50,768 nt of DNA from Streptomyces sp. Lineage in GTDB: Bacteria > Actinomycetota > Actinomycetes > Streptomycetales > Streptomycetaceae. Where the stretch lies: positions 1 through 50,768 of the forward strand of contig JABFVM010000430.1 in NCBI GenBank assembly GCA_013362785.1, given 5' to 3'. Under the pieces are notes generated by a model, which did no database searches, was not told the DNA's origin, and saw nothing but the letters and a program-made list of their open reading frames with translations. Made by a program: the position numbers and the translations under genes. Shown piece after piece: positions 21,884 through 30,515 of the stretch (positions are counted from its first letter, which is position 1; every line of letters begins with the position of its first letter).

Positions 21884-23166
21884 GGCTGGACCCCCTTCAG
21901 CATCAGCTCGGCGAGTTCGAGGTCGATCCCCTCCGGCCAGTCGCCCTCGGCCGTATAGCCGGCCGTGCACACCGGCGGGCACAGCGGGTCTCCGCCGCCC
22001 CCGGACGGGGCCGAGGGTGCCGACGGCGCGCTCGGGCCGTCCGGCAACGCCGTGGGCGTCGGCACGCCCGGCAGCTCGGGGACGTCCGGGAGATCGGGTA
22101 CGTCCGGGGTCCCGGGGAGCTCGGGGTCCGCCTTGCCCCCGTCTCCGCCGTCACCGCCGGGCTTGTCCGTCAGGTTGCCGTAGATCCCCGCCAGGTCGAG
22201 GTCCGCCGTGATGTGCAGGTTGACGTAGTCGCCCTTGATGGCGTCCGCGGCGTTGCGCGGGAACGGGTAAGTGGTCAGCAGCTCAAGGGAGTTGGGCAGA
22301 TCGTCACCCGCCTTGTTGAGCTGTTGCAGGATCGGGCGGAGCTGTCTGAGGTTGGCGACCGTGTCGTCGTGGGAGGCGTCGACCACCTTGGTGCCCGTTC
22401 GGCCCAGCTTCGACAGGGCCGTCAGCATCCTCGTCAGGTCGCGCCGCTGGTCGGCCAGGACCTTGAGGGCCGGTGGCATCTCCTCCACCGCCTCGGCGAT
22501 GGTCTTCTTCTCCTTGCCGAGGCGCCCGGCGAGCCGGTCCACGGCCTTCAGCGCGCGGACGATGTCCGCCTTCTGCCGGTCCAGGCCGCCCAGGAAGACG
22601 TCCAGTTCCTTGAGAAGTGACCTGACCCGGTTCTCCCGGCCCTCCAGCGCCTTGTTCAGCTCCACGGTGATCGTCTTGAGCTGGGCCACCCCGCCGCCGT
22701 TGAGCAGCGCCGACAGCGCGGACAGCACCTCCTCGATCTCCGGGTTGCGGCCGCTGCGGGACAGCGGGATCACATCGCCGTCGGTGAGCCGGCCGGCCGG
22801 CGCCGTGTCCGTCGGCTTCGACAGCGCCACGTACTTCTCGCCCAGCATGCTGGTCTGCCGCAGCTCCGCGATCGCGTTGCCGGGCAGCTTCACCGAGTCG
22901 GCGACCCGGAGGCGTACGCGGGCGTGCCAGCCCCGCAGCTCCACCTTCTCGACCGCGCCGACCGTCACGTTGTTGACCTTCACCGCCGACTGCGGCACCA
23001 GGTCGAGTACGTCACGGAAGTCGACGGTGACGTGGTAGGCGTGGCCGTCCGAGGCGGCGCCGCCTGGCAGTTGGACGTCGTACCAGCCGTTGAACCCGCA
23101 GCCGGAGAGGAACAGCGAGCCGGCCGCCGCCCAGGCCACCGCCCCGCCCTTGCGCAGCCCGCTCAT
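21880..23166 (-). CDS. Mce-family lipoprotein, fifth gene (MceE/LprK position)
   Basis: 428 residues from ATG 23166 (ATGA). A signal peptide with lipobox LSGC (Cys23) makes it a lipoprotein, as is usual for the fifth mce gene. The MCE domain (YHVTVDFRDVLDLVPQSAVK, VNNVTVGAVEKV) is followed by a long helical segment. The C-terminal linker is built of Pro/Asp/Val repeats (PDVPDLPDVPELPGVP, from a 9-bp-like DNA repeat near 22070-22125) and Ser/Ala/Pro repeats, then a Cys-containing tail. Confidence 0.92.
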   Translation of the reverse strand: MSGLRKGGAVAWAAAGSLFLSGCGFNGWYDVQLPGGAASDGHAYHVTVDFRDVLDLVPQSAVKVNNVTVGAVEKVELRGWHARVRLRVADSVKLPGNAIAELRQTSMLGEKYVALSKPTDTAPAGRLTDGDVIPLSRSGRNPEIEEVLSALSALLNGGGVAQLKTITVELNKALEGRENRVRSLLKELDVFLGGLDRQKADIVRALKAVDRLAGRLGKEKKTIAEAVEEMPPALKVLADQRRDLTRMLTALSKLGRTGTKVVDASHDDTVANLRQLRPILQQLNKAGDDLPNSLELLTTYPFPRNAADAIKGDYVNLHITADLDLAGIYGNLTDKPGGDGGDGGKADPELPGTPDVPDLPDVPELPGVPTPTALPDGPSAPSAPSAPSGGGGDPLCPPVCTAGYTAEGDWPEGIDLELAELMLKGVQP

Positions 23167-24299
23167 GCCCTCGCCCCCAGGATTCCGCCGAGCGTCCGGT
23201 CGACCGTGCCCGTGACCGCCGGGCCGCCCTGAGGCACCTCCGGCAGCGAGTCGAACAGGTCCCTCAGCTCCCTGCAGTCGGGGTTCCGGCCGCCCTCGTC
23301 CCCCGTCGTCCTGAGCACGGAGCACAGCAGTGACGCCGGATCCTGCGCCTGGTCGGCGTTGTTGCGGGTGTCGAGGGTGCCGGCCGACGGGTTGTAGGCG
23401 TTGTTGAGGTTCGACAGGCCGGTCGGGGCCACCTCCAGCAGCTCCTGCAGCGCCGCCCGTTGGGTGACGAGCACCTTGGTCACCTTGCTGAGACCCTCCA
23501 CGTTCGAGGTCAGGGAGTTCTTGTTCCGCTTCACGAAGGCCGACACGTCGCCCAGCGCCGTCCCCAGGTTCTTCAGCGCGGCCGCCAAGTCCTCGCGCTC
23601 GCCCGCCAGTTGCCCGGCGACCTTCGCGAGGCTGCTGTTGAACGACCGCACGCTCTTGTCGTCCGCCGCCAGCGCCGCCGTGAACACCTGGAGGTTGCGG
23701 ACCGTGCCGAACAGGTCGGTGCGCCCGTCGGAGAGGGTGGTGACCGCGGCCGACAGGTCCTCGACCGTCCGGTGCAGGTTTCCGCCCTGGCCGTCCAGGT
23801 TGTCCGCGCTCACGCCGAGCAGCCGGGACAGGGCGCCGTCCTTGTTGGCACCCTTGGGGCCGAGCGCCTCGGCGGTGGTGTGGAGGCTGTCGAAGACACG
23901 GTCCAGTTCGACGGGTACGGCCGTACGCGACTCGGGGATCTCGTCCCCGGTCCGCAGCAGCGGGCCGTCGCCCCGGTACACCGGCAGCAGCTGTACGTAA
24001 CGGTCGCTGACGACCGAGGAGTTGATGATCGCGGCCTGCGCGTCCGCCGGGACCTCGCGGTCCGCGTCGTACTCCAGCTCCACCCGCACCCGGCCGCCCT
24101 CCGGCGTGATCCCCTTGACCTCACCGATCCGGACGCCCAGCACCCGGACGTCCGAGCCGGGGTAGATGCCGACCGTGCGCGGGAAGTACGCGGTGACACG
24201 GACCGGCTCCGGGCGCGGCCACAGGACGGCGTACGCGAGCGCGGCGACCAGGACCAGCGCCGAGCACAGGGCCGCCCACCTCTTCCAACGGCCGTTCAC
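23163..24299 (-). CDS. Mce-family protein, fourth gene (MceD position)
   Basis: 378 residues from GTG 24299 (GTGA). A short cytoplasmic stretch and transmembrane helix (about 8-28) precede the MCE domain (VTAYFPRTVGIYPGSDVRVL, GVRIGEVKGI, SDRYVQLLPVY) and a long alpha-helical needle region to about residue 310. It fits as one subunit of the hetero-hexameric Mce channel. Confidence 0.93.
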   Translation of the reverse strand: MNGRWKRWAALCSALVLVAALAYAVLWPRPEPVRVTAYFPRTVGIYPGSDVRVLGVRIGEVKGITPEGGRVRVELEYDADREVPADAQAAIINSSVVSDRYVQLLPVYRGDGPLLRTGDEIPESRTAVPVELDRVFDSLHTTAEALGPKGANKDGALSRLLGVSADNLDGQGGNLHRTVEDLSAAVTTLSDGRTDLFGTVRNLQVFTAALAADDKSVRSFNSSLAKVAGQLAGEREDLAAALKNLGTALGDVSAFVKRNKNSLTSNVEGLSKVTKVLVTQRAALQELLEVAPTGLSNLNNAYNPSAGTLDTRNNADQAQDPASLLCSVLRTTGDEGGRNPDCRELRDLFDSLPEVPQGGPAVTGTVDRTLGGILGARA

Positions 24300-25465
24300 C
24301 GCTTCCCTCCCGTCCTCGGCTCCACCGGAGCGGCGACCAGGTTCTGGACGTAGGAGTCGAACCAGCGGCCGTTGCCCAGGGTGTTGGTGAAGAGCCGTAC
24401 GTACGGCGCGAGGAGCCTGATGCTCCGGTCCAGACTGGATTGGTTGCGTTCGAGCATGTCCACCACGCCGTTCAGGCCCTTGAGCGCGGGCCCGATCTCC
24501 TTGTCGTTGTCCTGGACCAGGCCGGAGAGCTGGATGCCGAGCGCGGCGGAGCTCCGCAGCAGCCGGTGGATCGCCTCGCGGCGCCTGCTGATCTCCTTGA
24601 ACAGCTTGTCGCCGTCCTTGACCAGGGCCGTGAAGTCCCCGGAGCGGTCGGCCAGGACACCCGTGACGCCGTTCGCGTGGGCGAGCAGTTCGCGCAGCGC
24701 CTTGTCGCGCGAGGCCACGGTCCGGGAGATCCGCGACAGTCCCTTGAGGGACGCCCGCACCTCTTCCGGGGAGTCCTCGAAGGTGGCGGAGAGGGTGTCC
24801 AGGGCCTTCGCCACACGGTCGGTGTCGACGTCCTCGGTCGTGGTCGTGAGGTCGCTGAAGGCCTGTACGACGTCGTACGCGGGGACCGTGCGCCGCAGCG
24901 GAATCTCGCTGCCGGGCGGCAACTGGCCCTTGCCCTTCGGGTGCAGGGCGAGGTACTTCGCGCCGAGGATCGTCCTGACCCGGATCGACGCGCCGGTGTC
25001 GGTGCCGAAGCCCGGCTCGCCCTTGAGCTTGAAGGTGACCTTGACGTGGTCGCCGTCCAGATCGACCTCCTCCACCTTGCCGACCTTGACCCCGGCGATC
25101 CGCACCTCGTCACCCGGCTTGAGCCCGCCCGCCTCCGCGAAGGCCGCGCTGTACGTCTCTCCGTCGCCGATGACCGGCAGCCGGTCGGCGTTGAAGGCGG
25201 CCACCGTCAGCAACGCCAGGACGGTGAGGCCGACCGCGCCGATGACGACGGGATTGCGCTCACGGAACGGGGAGAGGCGCGGGCGCCGGATGCGCGGGAG
25301 CCGTATGCGAGGCGGCTCGACGTGCACCTTGAACAGCGGCTGCCGGCGGGGCCCCCGGCGCGGCAGGAGCCGTACCTTCGGCAGCCGGATCCTCGGCAGC
25401 CTCGGCGGCTCGACCCGCACCCTGAACAGCGGCTCCGGACGGTTCTGACGGCGTGGCCGGCTCAT
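24296..25465 (-). CDS. Mce-family protein, third gene (MceC position), with long basic N-terminus
   Basis: 389 residues from ATG 25465 (ATGA). The first 85 residues are unusually long and basic and contain an internal duplication: PLFRVRVEPPRLPRIRLP and PLFKVHVEPPRIRLPRIR. One transmembrane helix (about 87-107), an MCE domain (YSAAFAEAGGLKPGDEVRIA, GVKVGKVEEVDL) and a helical region follow. The duplicated basic stretch should lie in the cytoplasm and might contact the ATPase or membrane lipids; that is inference. Confidence 0.92.
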   Translation of the reverse strand: MSRPRRQNRPEPLFRVRVEPPRLPRIRLPKVRLLPRRGPRRQPLFKVHVEPPRIRLPRIRRPRLSPFRERNPVVIGAVGLTVLALLTVAAFNADRLPVIGDGETYSAAFAEAGGLKPGDEVRIAGVKVGKVEEVDLDGDHVKVTFKLKGEPGFGTDTGASIRVRTILGAKYLALHPKGKGQLPPGSEIPLRRTVPAYDVVQAFSDLTTTTEDVDTDRVAKALDTLSATFEDSPEEVRASLKGLSRISRTVASRDKALRELLAHANGVTGVLADRSGDFTALVKDGDKLFKEISRRREAIHRLLRSSAALGIQLSGLVQDNDKEIGPALKGLNGVVDMLERNQSSLDRSIRLLAPYVRLFTNTLGNGRWFDSYVQNLVAAPVEPRTGGKR

Positions 25466-26517
25466 GCCCCGCACCTCGCCCTCGCCACATGCGTCTCGGG
25501 TGTGAGCACCCGCTGTGACGTCGACTTCGTCTTCGGCAGCACGATCCGGCCGTCGAAGTCGCACAGGTAGAAGTTGAACCACGAGCCGTAGGACGCCGTC
25601 CCCGTCAGCTCGTTCAGCTTGTTCGGCAGCCGCTTCAGCACGCCCTCCACGGTCTTCTCGTTGTCGTTCAGCGTTCCGGTGAGGTCGGTCAGCTCGGCGA
25701 GGTCGTCCTTCAGCGGCGGGCGCGCGTCCTTCAGCAGGCCCGAGGTGGCCTCCGTCAGGTCGCCGATGCCCACCAGGGACTGCCCGATCGGCTTGCGGTC
25801 GGCGGACAGGCCCGAGACGACCCGGCGCAGCTGCTTGAGCAGGCCGGAGAAGCGGGCGCCGCGCTTGTCGAGGGCCTCCAGCACGGTGCCGAGGTTGTCG
25901 ATCACCGAGCCGATCAGCTTGTCGCGGCCGGCCAGTGTCGAGGTGAGCGACGCCGTGTGCGTGAGCAGGCTGTTGACGGTGCCGCCCTCGCCCTGGAGCG
26001 TCCTGATGATCTCGGTGGCGAGCTGGTTGACGTCGTTCGGGCTGAGCGCGGCGAACAGCGGCTTGAAGCCGTTCAGCAGCGCGTTGAGGTCAAGGGCGGG
26101 CTGGGTGCGCGACAGCGGGATCGTCGCGCCGGGGCGCAGCAGCCGGGTGCCGTCGCCCGTGCCCTCGGTGAGGGCGACGTACCGCTGTCCGACCAGGTTG
26201 CGGTACCGGATGACCGCGCCCGTGCTGGTCGGCAGCGGCCGGTCCTCGGTGACCGTGAAGGTGACCTCGGCCAGCGTCCGGTCCTTGATCCGGATGCCCT
26301 CGACCTCGCCGACCCGCACCCCGGCCACCCGGATGTCGTCGCCCTCCTCCAGGCCGGTGACGTCGCTGAACACCGCGTGATAGCGATGCTCCGGGGCGAG
26401 GGAGACGTTCACGATGGTGGCGGCCAGCAGGGCCGTGGCCACCACCGTCACCAGCGCGAAGAGGCTGAACTTGATCAGCGGGGCAGCCGTCTGCCGGGCC
26501 CCTCCCGTGCTCCTCAT
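25462..26517 (-). CDS. Mce-family protein, second gene (MceB position)
   Basis: 351 residues from ATG 26517 (ATGA with the first mce gene). Transmembrane helix about 14-36, MCE domain (YHAVFSDVTGLEEGDDIRVA, GVRVGEVEGI, GQRYVALTEG), helical needle, and a terminal domain with the family segment GSWFNFYLCDFDGRI. It is a subunit of the Mce lipid-transfer channel. Confidence 0.93.
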   Translation of the reverse strand: MRSTGGARQTAAPLIKFSLFALVTVVATALLAATIVNVSLAPEHRYHAVFSDVTGLEEGDDIRVAGVRVGEVEGIRIKDRTLAEVTFTVTEDRPLPTSTGAVIRYRNLVGQRYVALTEGTGDGTRLLRPGATIPLSRTQPALDLNALLNGFKPLFAALSPNDVNQLATEIIRTLQGEGGTVNSLLTHTASLTSTLAGRDKLIGSVIDNLGTVLEALDKRGARFSGLLKQLRRVVSGLSADRKPIGQSLVGIGDLTEATSGLLKDARPPLKDDLAELTDLTGTLNDNEKTVEGVLKRLPNKLNELTGTASYGSWFNFYLCDFDGRIVLPKTKSTSQRVLTPETHVARARCGA

Positions 26518-27782
26518 GCCACACTCACCGCCGTCCCGCGCGCCAACGGCCCGAACAGCAGCGTCGCGACCGGCGGCACCTCGTCGGCGGGCACGCCCAG
26601 GACGGGCGCCACGAGCGAGCCGACGGCCCGCTGCTCGGCCCGGGTGGCGGACGCGCCGGGCGGCCCGGACGCGGACGAACTCCCCGACTTCGAACCGTCG
26701 TTGAGGTGAACGCCGGGCGCCGGCACCGGGGGGCCCGGCAGATCACGGCAGTCGGGCCCCGACCGCTCGCCGTAGCGCGGCTCCTCGCCGGGTTCGTACG
26801 CCCCCTGCGGCCGTACGACCTCCAGGGTGATGTGCATCTTCCCGCCCCGGAACGCCTCCTCCGAGGCCCTCTCCTGCCGGACCAGACCGGCCAGCAGACA
26901 CGGGTACTCGGGGGAGTAGCGGGCGAACAGGTCCAGCGTCGGGCGGGAGACCCGGCCGAGGGTGATCAGCCGGCCGCCGTTCACGTCGAGGAAGTCCTCG
27001 GCCGTGCCCGCGACGGTCGCCGTGGTCTTCAGGGCGGCCGCCAGCCGGTCCTTCTGCTCCACGAGCGTGCGGCTGGTGGTGACCGTGTTGCGCAGAAGCT
27101 CCATCAGGTCGGGCGCGGCGTCGCCGTACAGTTCGGCGACCTCGGCGAAGCGGGCGATGTCCGCGGTGAGGGACGGCAGATGGGGGTTGAGGCGGCGCAG
27201 GTAGGCCTCCAGGCGGGTGAGGTTGTCGCCGATGCGGTCGCCGCGGCCTTCGAGGGCGGTGGCGAAGGCGGAGAGCGTGGCGTTGAGCTTGCCGGGCCGC
27301 ACGGTGCGCAGCAGCGGCAGCAGGTCGTTCATCAGCTGCTGCACCTCGATGCCGACCCGGGTGCGGTCCTGGGGGATGACGTCGCCGGCGCGGATCGGGC
27401 GAGCCGTGGAGCGCGCGGGCGCGAGCAGGTCGACGTACTTCTCGCCGAACAGCGTCTTGGGCAGCAGGCGGGCCCGTACGTCGGAGGGGATCTCGGCGAC
27501 GTACTGCGGCTTGAGCGCGAGGTCGAGTGTCGCCTTCGCCCCGTCGGCGCGCACGTCACGCACCTCGCCGACGAGCAGGCCGCGCAGCTTGACGTCGGCG
27601 CGTGGGTCGAGCTGGTTGCCGAGGCTGTCGGCCTCCAGGGTGACCCGCACGACCGGCGTGAACGCCTGCCGGTACACGGCGACCGACAACGACAGCAGCA
27701 GTGCGAGTACGGCGATGAACACGACGCCGTACAGCCGCAGTCTCAGCACCCTCATACGGCGCACCCTCATTCGGCGGCTCAC
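26514..27782 (-). CDS. Mce-family protein, first gene (MceA position)
   Basis: 422 residues from GTG 27782 (GTGA overlap with yrbE). The N-terminus repeats RRMRVRRMRVLRLRL, then a transmembrane helix (about 17-38). The MCE domain follows (TPVVRVTLEADSLGNQLDPR, LRGLLVGEVRDV, GEKYVDLLAP), then a long helical region and a Ser/Gly/Pro-rich tail. First among six mce genes behind two YrbE permeases, as in mycobacterial operons. Confidence 0.93.
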   Translation of the reverse strand: MSRRMRVRRMRVLRLRLYGVVFIAVLALLLSLSVAVYRQAFTPVVRVTLEADSLGNQLDPRADVKLRGLLVGEVRDVRADGAKATLDLALKPQYVAEIPSDVRARLLPKTLFGEKYVDLLAPARSTARPIRAGDVIPQDRTRVGIEVQQLMNDLLPLLRTVRPGKLNATLSAFATALEGRGDRIGDNLTRLEAYLRRLNPHLPSLTADIARFAEVAELYGDAAPDLMELLRNTVTTSRTLVEQKDRLAAALKTTATVAGTAEDFLDVNGGRLITLGRVSRPTLDLFARYSPEYPCLLAGLVRQERASEEAFRGGKMHITLEVVRPQGAYEPGEEPRYGERSGPDCRDLPGPPVPAPGVHLNDGSKSGSSSASGPPGASATRAEQRAVGSLVAPVLGVPADEVPPVATLLFGPLARGTAVSVA

Positions 27783-28582
27783 CCCGCTATCCGTACGGTC
27801 GTGCTGGCGCCCCAGATCGCCAGCGACAGGAAGAAGTCCAGGACGTTGATCGCCACGATCGAGGTCCGCACCGCGCGGCCCACGGCCACGCCGACGCCCG
27901 CCGGGCCGCCGCTCGCGTAGTAGCCGTAGAAGCAGTGCACCAGGATGATCAGCACGGCGAAGACGAGCACCTTGCCGAACGACCACAGCACGTCGACCGG
28001 GGGCAGGTACTGCTGGAAGTAGTGGTCGTAGGTGCCGGCCGACTGCCCGTAGTAGCCGGTGGTGATGGTGCGGGCGGCCAGGTAGGAGGAGAGCAGGCCG
28101 ATCACGTACAGCGGGATCACGGCCACGAAACCGGCGATCATCCGCGTCGTCACCAGGAACGGCAGCGAGGGCACCCCCATCACCTCCAGCGCGTCGGTCT
28201 CCTCGCTGATCCGCATCGCGCCCAGCTGCGCCGTGAACCCGGCGCCGACCGTCGCGGAGAGCGCGAGTCCCGCCACCAGCGGGGCGATCTCCCGGGTGTT
28301 GAAGTACGCCGAGAGGAAGGCGACGAAGTTGGAGGTGCCGAGCTGGTTGAGGGCCGCGTAGCCCTGGAGGCCGACCTCCGTGCCGGTGAAGAAGGACAGG
28401 AAGGCGATCACCCCGACCGTGCCGCCCACCACCGCGAGGGCGCCCCGGCCGAAGCTCACCTCGGCGAGCAGCCGCAGGATCTCCTTCTTGTAGCGGCGCA
28501 GGGTGCGGCCGGTCCACGCCAACGAGCGGCCGTAGAAGGCCAGTTGGGTGCCCAGCTGCTCAAGACGGTTCAACAGCGCCAT
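27779..28582 (-). CDS. MlaE/YrbE-family ABC permease (YrbEB position)
   Basis: 267 residues, about six transmembrane helices, MlaE domain. Family segments are LSATVGAGFTAQLGAMRISEETDALEVMG (quoted in part: AQLGAMRISEETDALEVMG) and the C-terminal VGRAVRTSIVAINVLDFFLS. Start ATG 28582 is three bases after the previous gene's stop. With its partner permease it forms the membrane base that passes lipid from the Mce channel, powered by the ATPase. Confidence 0.94.
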   Translation of the reverse strand: MALLNRLEQLGTQLAFYGRSLAWTGRTLRRYKKEILRLLAEVSFGRGALAVVGGTVGVIAFLSFFTGTEVGLQGYAALNQLGTSNFVAFLSAYFNTREIAPLVAGLALSATVGAGFTAQLGAMRISEETDALEVMGVPSLPFLVTTRMIAGFVAVIPLYVIGLLSSYLAARTITTGYYGQSAGTYDHYFQQYLPPVDVLWSFGKVLVFAVLIILVHCFYGYYASGGPAGVGVAVGRAVRTSIVAINVLDFFLSLAIWGASTTVRIAG

Positions 28583-28585
28583 GCC

Positions 28586-29446
28586 TCAGCCCCTCTGCGG
28601 GACGACTTGGAAGTACACCGCGGTCATCACGAAGTTGGTCACGAACAGCAACATGAAGGTGATCACCACCGACTGGTTCACCGCGTCGCCCACACCCTTC
28701 GGACCGCCCTTCGCCGTGAGCCCCTTGTACGAGGCGACGATCGCGGCGATCGCCCCGAACACCAGCGCCTTGACCTCCGCCGCCCACAGGTCGGAGAGCT
28801 GGGCGAGCGTGGTGAAGGAGGCCAGGTAGGCGCCGGGGGTGCCGTTCTGCAGGACGACGTTGAAGAAGTAGCCGCCCGCCACGCCGACCACCGACACCAG
28901 GCCGTTGAGCAGCACGGCCACGAGCATGGACGCGAGCACCCGCGGCACCACGAGCCGGTGGATCGGATCGATGCCCAGCACCTGCATCGCGTCGATCTCG
29001 TCCCGGATCTTCCGCGCCCCGAGGTCCGCGCAGATGGCCGTGCCGCCCGCACCCGCGATCAGCAGCGCCGTGACGATCGGCGAGGCCTCGCGCAGCACCG
29101 CCAGCACGGAGGCGGCCCCGGAGAAGGACTGGGCGCCCAACTGCCGGGTCAGACTGCCGATCTGGAGCGCGATGACCGCACCGAAGGGGATGGAGACGAG
29201 CGCCGTCGGCAGGATCGTCACACTCGCCACGAACCACGCCTGCTGGATGAACTCCCGTGCCTGGAAGGGCCGTCGGGGGACGGTCCGGACGACGTCCAGC
29301 GCCATCGCGAACAGGCTCCCCGAGTGCCGCAGCGCTCCGACCGGAGACAGGCGTGACAGTCGTGACGGAGGTGACGGAGGTGACGGAGGTGATGAAGGTG
29401 ACGAAGATGACGGACGTGATGGACGTGACAGGTGTGAAGGGCTCAT
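28586..29446 (-). CDS. MlaE/YrbE-family ABC permease (YrbEA position) with minisatellite-encoded N-terminus
   Basis: 286 residues from ATG 29446, set by ATGA overlap with the ATPase gene. The MlaE core (ADLGARKIRDEIDAMQVLGI, then VNQSVVITFMLLFVTNF) is normal. The first 30 or so residues are a Ser/Pro-rich run (SSPPSPPSPPSR) encoded by a 9-bp tandem repeat. An alternative start is the internal ATG at MALDVVRTVPRRPF, where homologues begin; the overlap with the upstream gene favours the long form. Confidence 0.92.
   Translation of the reverse strand: MSPSHLSRPSRPSSSSPSSPPSPPSPPSRLSRLSPVGALRHSGSLFAMALDVVRTVPRRPFQAREFIQQAWFVASVTILPTALVSIPFGAVIALQIGSLTRQLGAQSFSGAASVLAVLREASPIVTALLIAGAGGTAICADLGARKIRDEIDAMQVLGIDPIHRLVVPRVLASMLVAVLLNGLVSVVGVAGGYFFNVVLQNGTPGAYLASFTTLAQLSDLWAAEVKALVFGAIAAIVASYKGLTAKGGPKGVGDAVNQSVVITFMLLFVTNFVMTAVYFQVVPQRG
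29353..29442. repeat. 9-bp minisatellite in the start of the YrbEA gene
   Basis: Ten consecutive units from 29353 to 29442. The consensus GTGACGGAG is perfect at 29362-29370, 29371-29379 and 29380-29388, and other units diverge at one to four bases. Because the unit is three codons, copy-number change keeps the frame and lengthens or shortens the N-terminal tail. Confidence 0.92.
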
Positions 29447-30390
29447 GCGCCGGCCCCCGCCTTCTGGTGCATTGCCGCCTCGCGTCGGGCGATCGCCTCC
29501 CAGCGCGGTGGTCGCGGGATGCCCGGCCCCGGCAGCAGGCGGGGAGTCAGAGCCTGACTGCCGGGAGACTGTGCGTTCTTGCCGTCGGCGCCGAGGGCGG
29601 CCAGCTCCTGTTCGACCTGGGCCGCGTCCTTCTCCTCCGCCATGCCGATCGGGCCCTGCATCCTGCCGTTCAGGAACTGCCGTACGACGGGCTCGCCGCT
29701 GGTCAGCAGCTCCTCGCGGGGACCGAACATGACCAGCTCGCGGCGGAACAGCAGCCCGATGTTGTCCGGCACCTGGCGGGCCGAGGCGATGTCGTGGGTG
29801 ACGATCAGGAAGGTCGCGTCGATCTGGGCGTTGAGGTCGACGATCAGCTGGTTGAGGTAGGCCACGCGAACCGGGTCCAGGCCCGAGTCCGGCTCGTCGA
29901 ACAGAATGATCTCCGGGTCGAGCACCAGCGCCCGGGCCAGCCCGGCCCGCTTCCGCATCCCGCCGGAGATCTCGCCGGGCAGCTTCCCCTCGGCGCCGAT
30001 CAGCCCGACCATGTCCATCTTCTCCAGCACGATGCGCCGGATCTCGCTCTCGGACTTACGGGTGTGCTCGCGCAGCGGGAACGCGATGTTGTCGTACAGG
30101 TTCATCGACCCGAACAGCGCGCCGTCCTGGAACAGCACGCCGAACAGCTTCCGCACCTCGTACAGCTCGTGCTCGCGCAGCCTGGTGATGTCCCGGCCCT
30201 GGATCGTGATCGAGCCGCGCTCCGGCTTCAGCAGTCCGACGAGCGTCTTGAGGAAGACCGACTTGCCCGTGCCCGAGGGGCCGAGCATGACCGAGACCTC
30301 CCCGGCGGGCAGCGTCAGTGAGACGTCCTGCCAGATGACCTGGTGACCGAAGGACTTGGTCAGCCCTTCCACACAGATCTCGACACCCAT
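29443..30390 (-). CDS. Mce/Mla-type ABC transporter ATPase (MlaF/MceG-like)
   Basis: 315 residues from ATG 30390 (GTG 30399 is an alternative), with AAGGG upstream. Walker A GPSGTGKSV, signature ISGGMRKRAGLARAL, Walker B IILFDEPDSGLDPVR, H-loop VTHD. GMRKRAG is typical of MlaF/Mkl ATPases. A C-terminal extension of about 60 residues (EQELAALGADG onward, Pro-rich) resembles the regulatory tail of Mkl. First gene of an operon of eleven genes, nine of whose ten junctions are within four bases. Confidence 0.94.
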   Translation of the reverse strand: MGVEICVEGLTKSFGHQVIWQDVSLTLPAGEVSVMLGPSGTGKSVFLKTLVGLLKPERGSITIQGRDITRLREHELYEVRKLFGVLFQDGALFGSMNLYDNIAFPLREHTRKSESEIRRIVLEKMDMVGLIGAEGKLPGEISGGMRKRAGLARALVLDPEIILFDEPDSGLDPVRVAYLNQLIVDLNAQIDATFLIVTHDIASARQVPDNIGLLFRRELVMFGPREELLTSGEPVVRQFLNGRMQGPIGMAEEKDAAQVEQELAALGADGKNAQSPGSQALTPRLLPGPGIPRPPRWEAIARREAAMHQKAGAGA

Positions 30391-30515
30391 CCGGTCCACC
30401 CTTCGGCCCGCGGAGCTGCTCTGACATCTGCTCTACGGGGAGGGGCGGGGGGTCCGTCGGTGGGGTGGCCGATTTTTTTCGGCGAGGTTTCGGTGGGGCT
30501 CGGCCGTGTGTGGGT

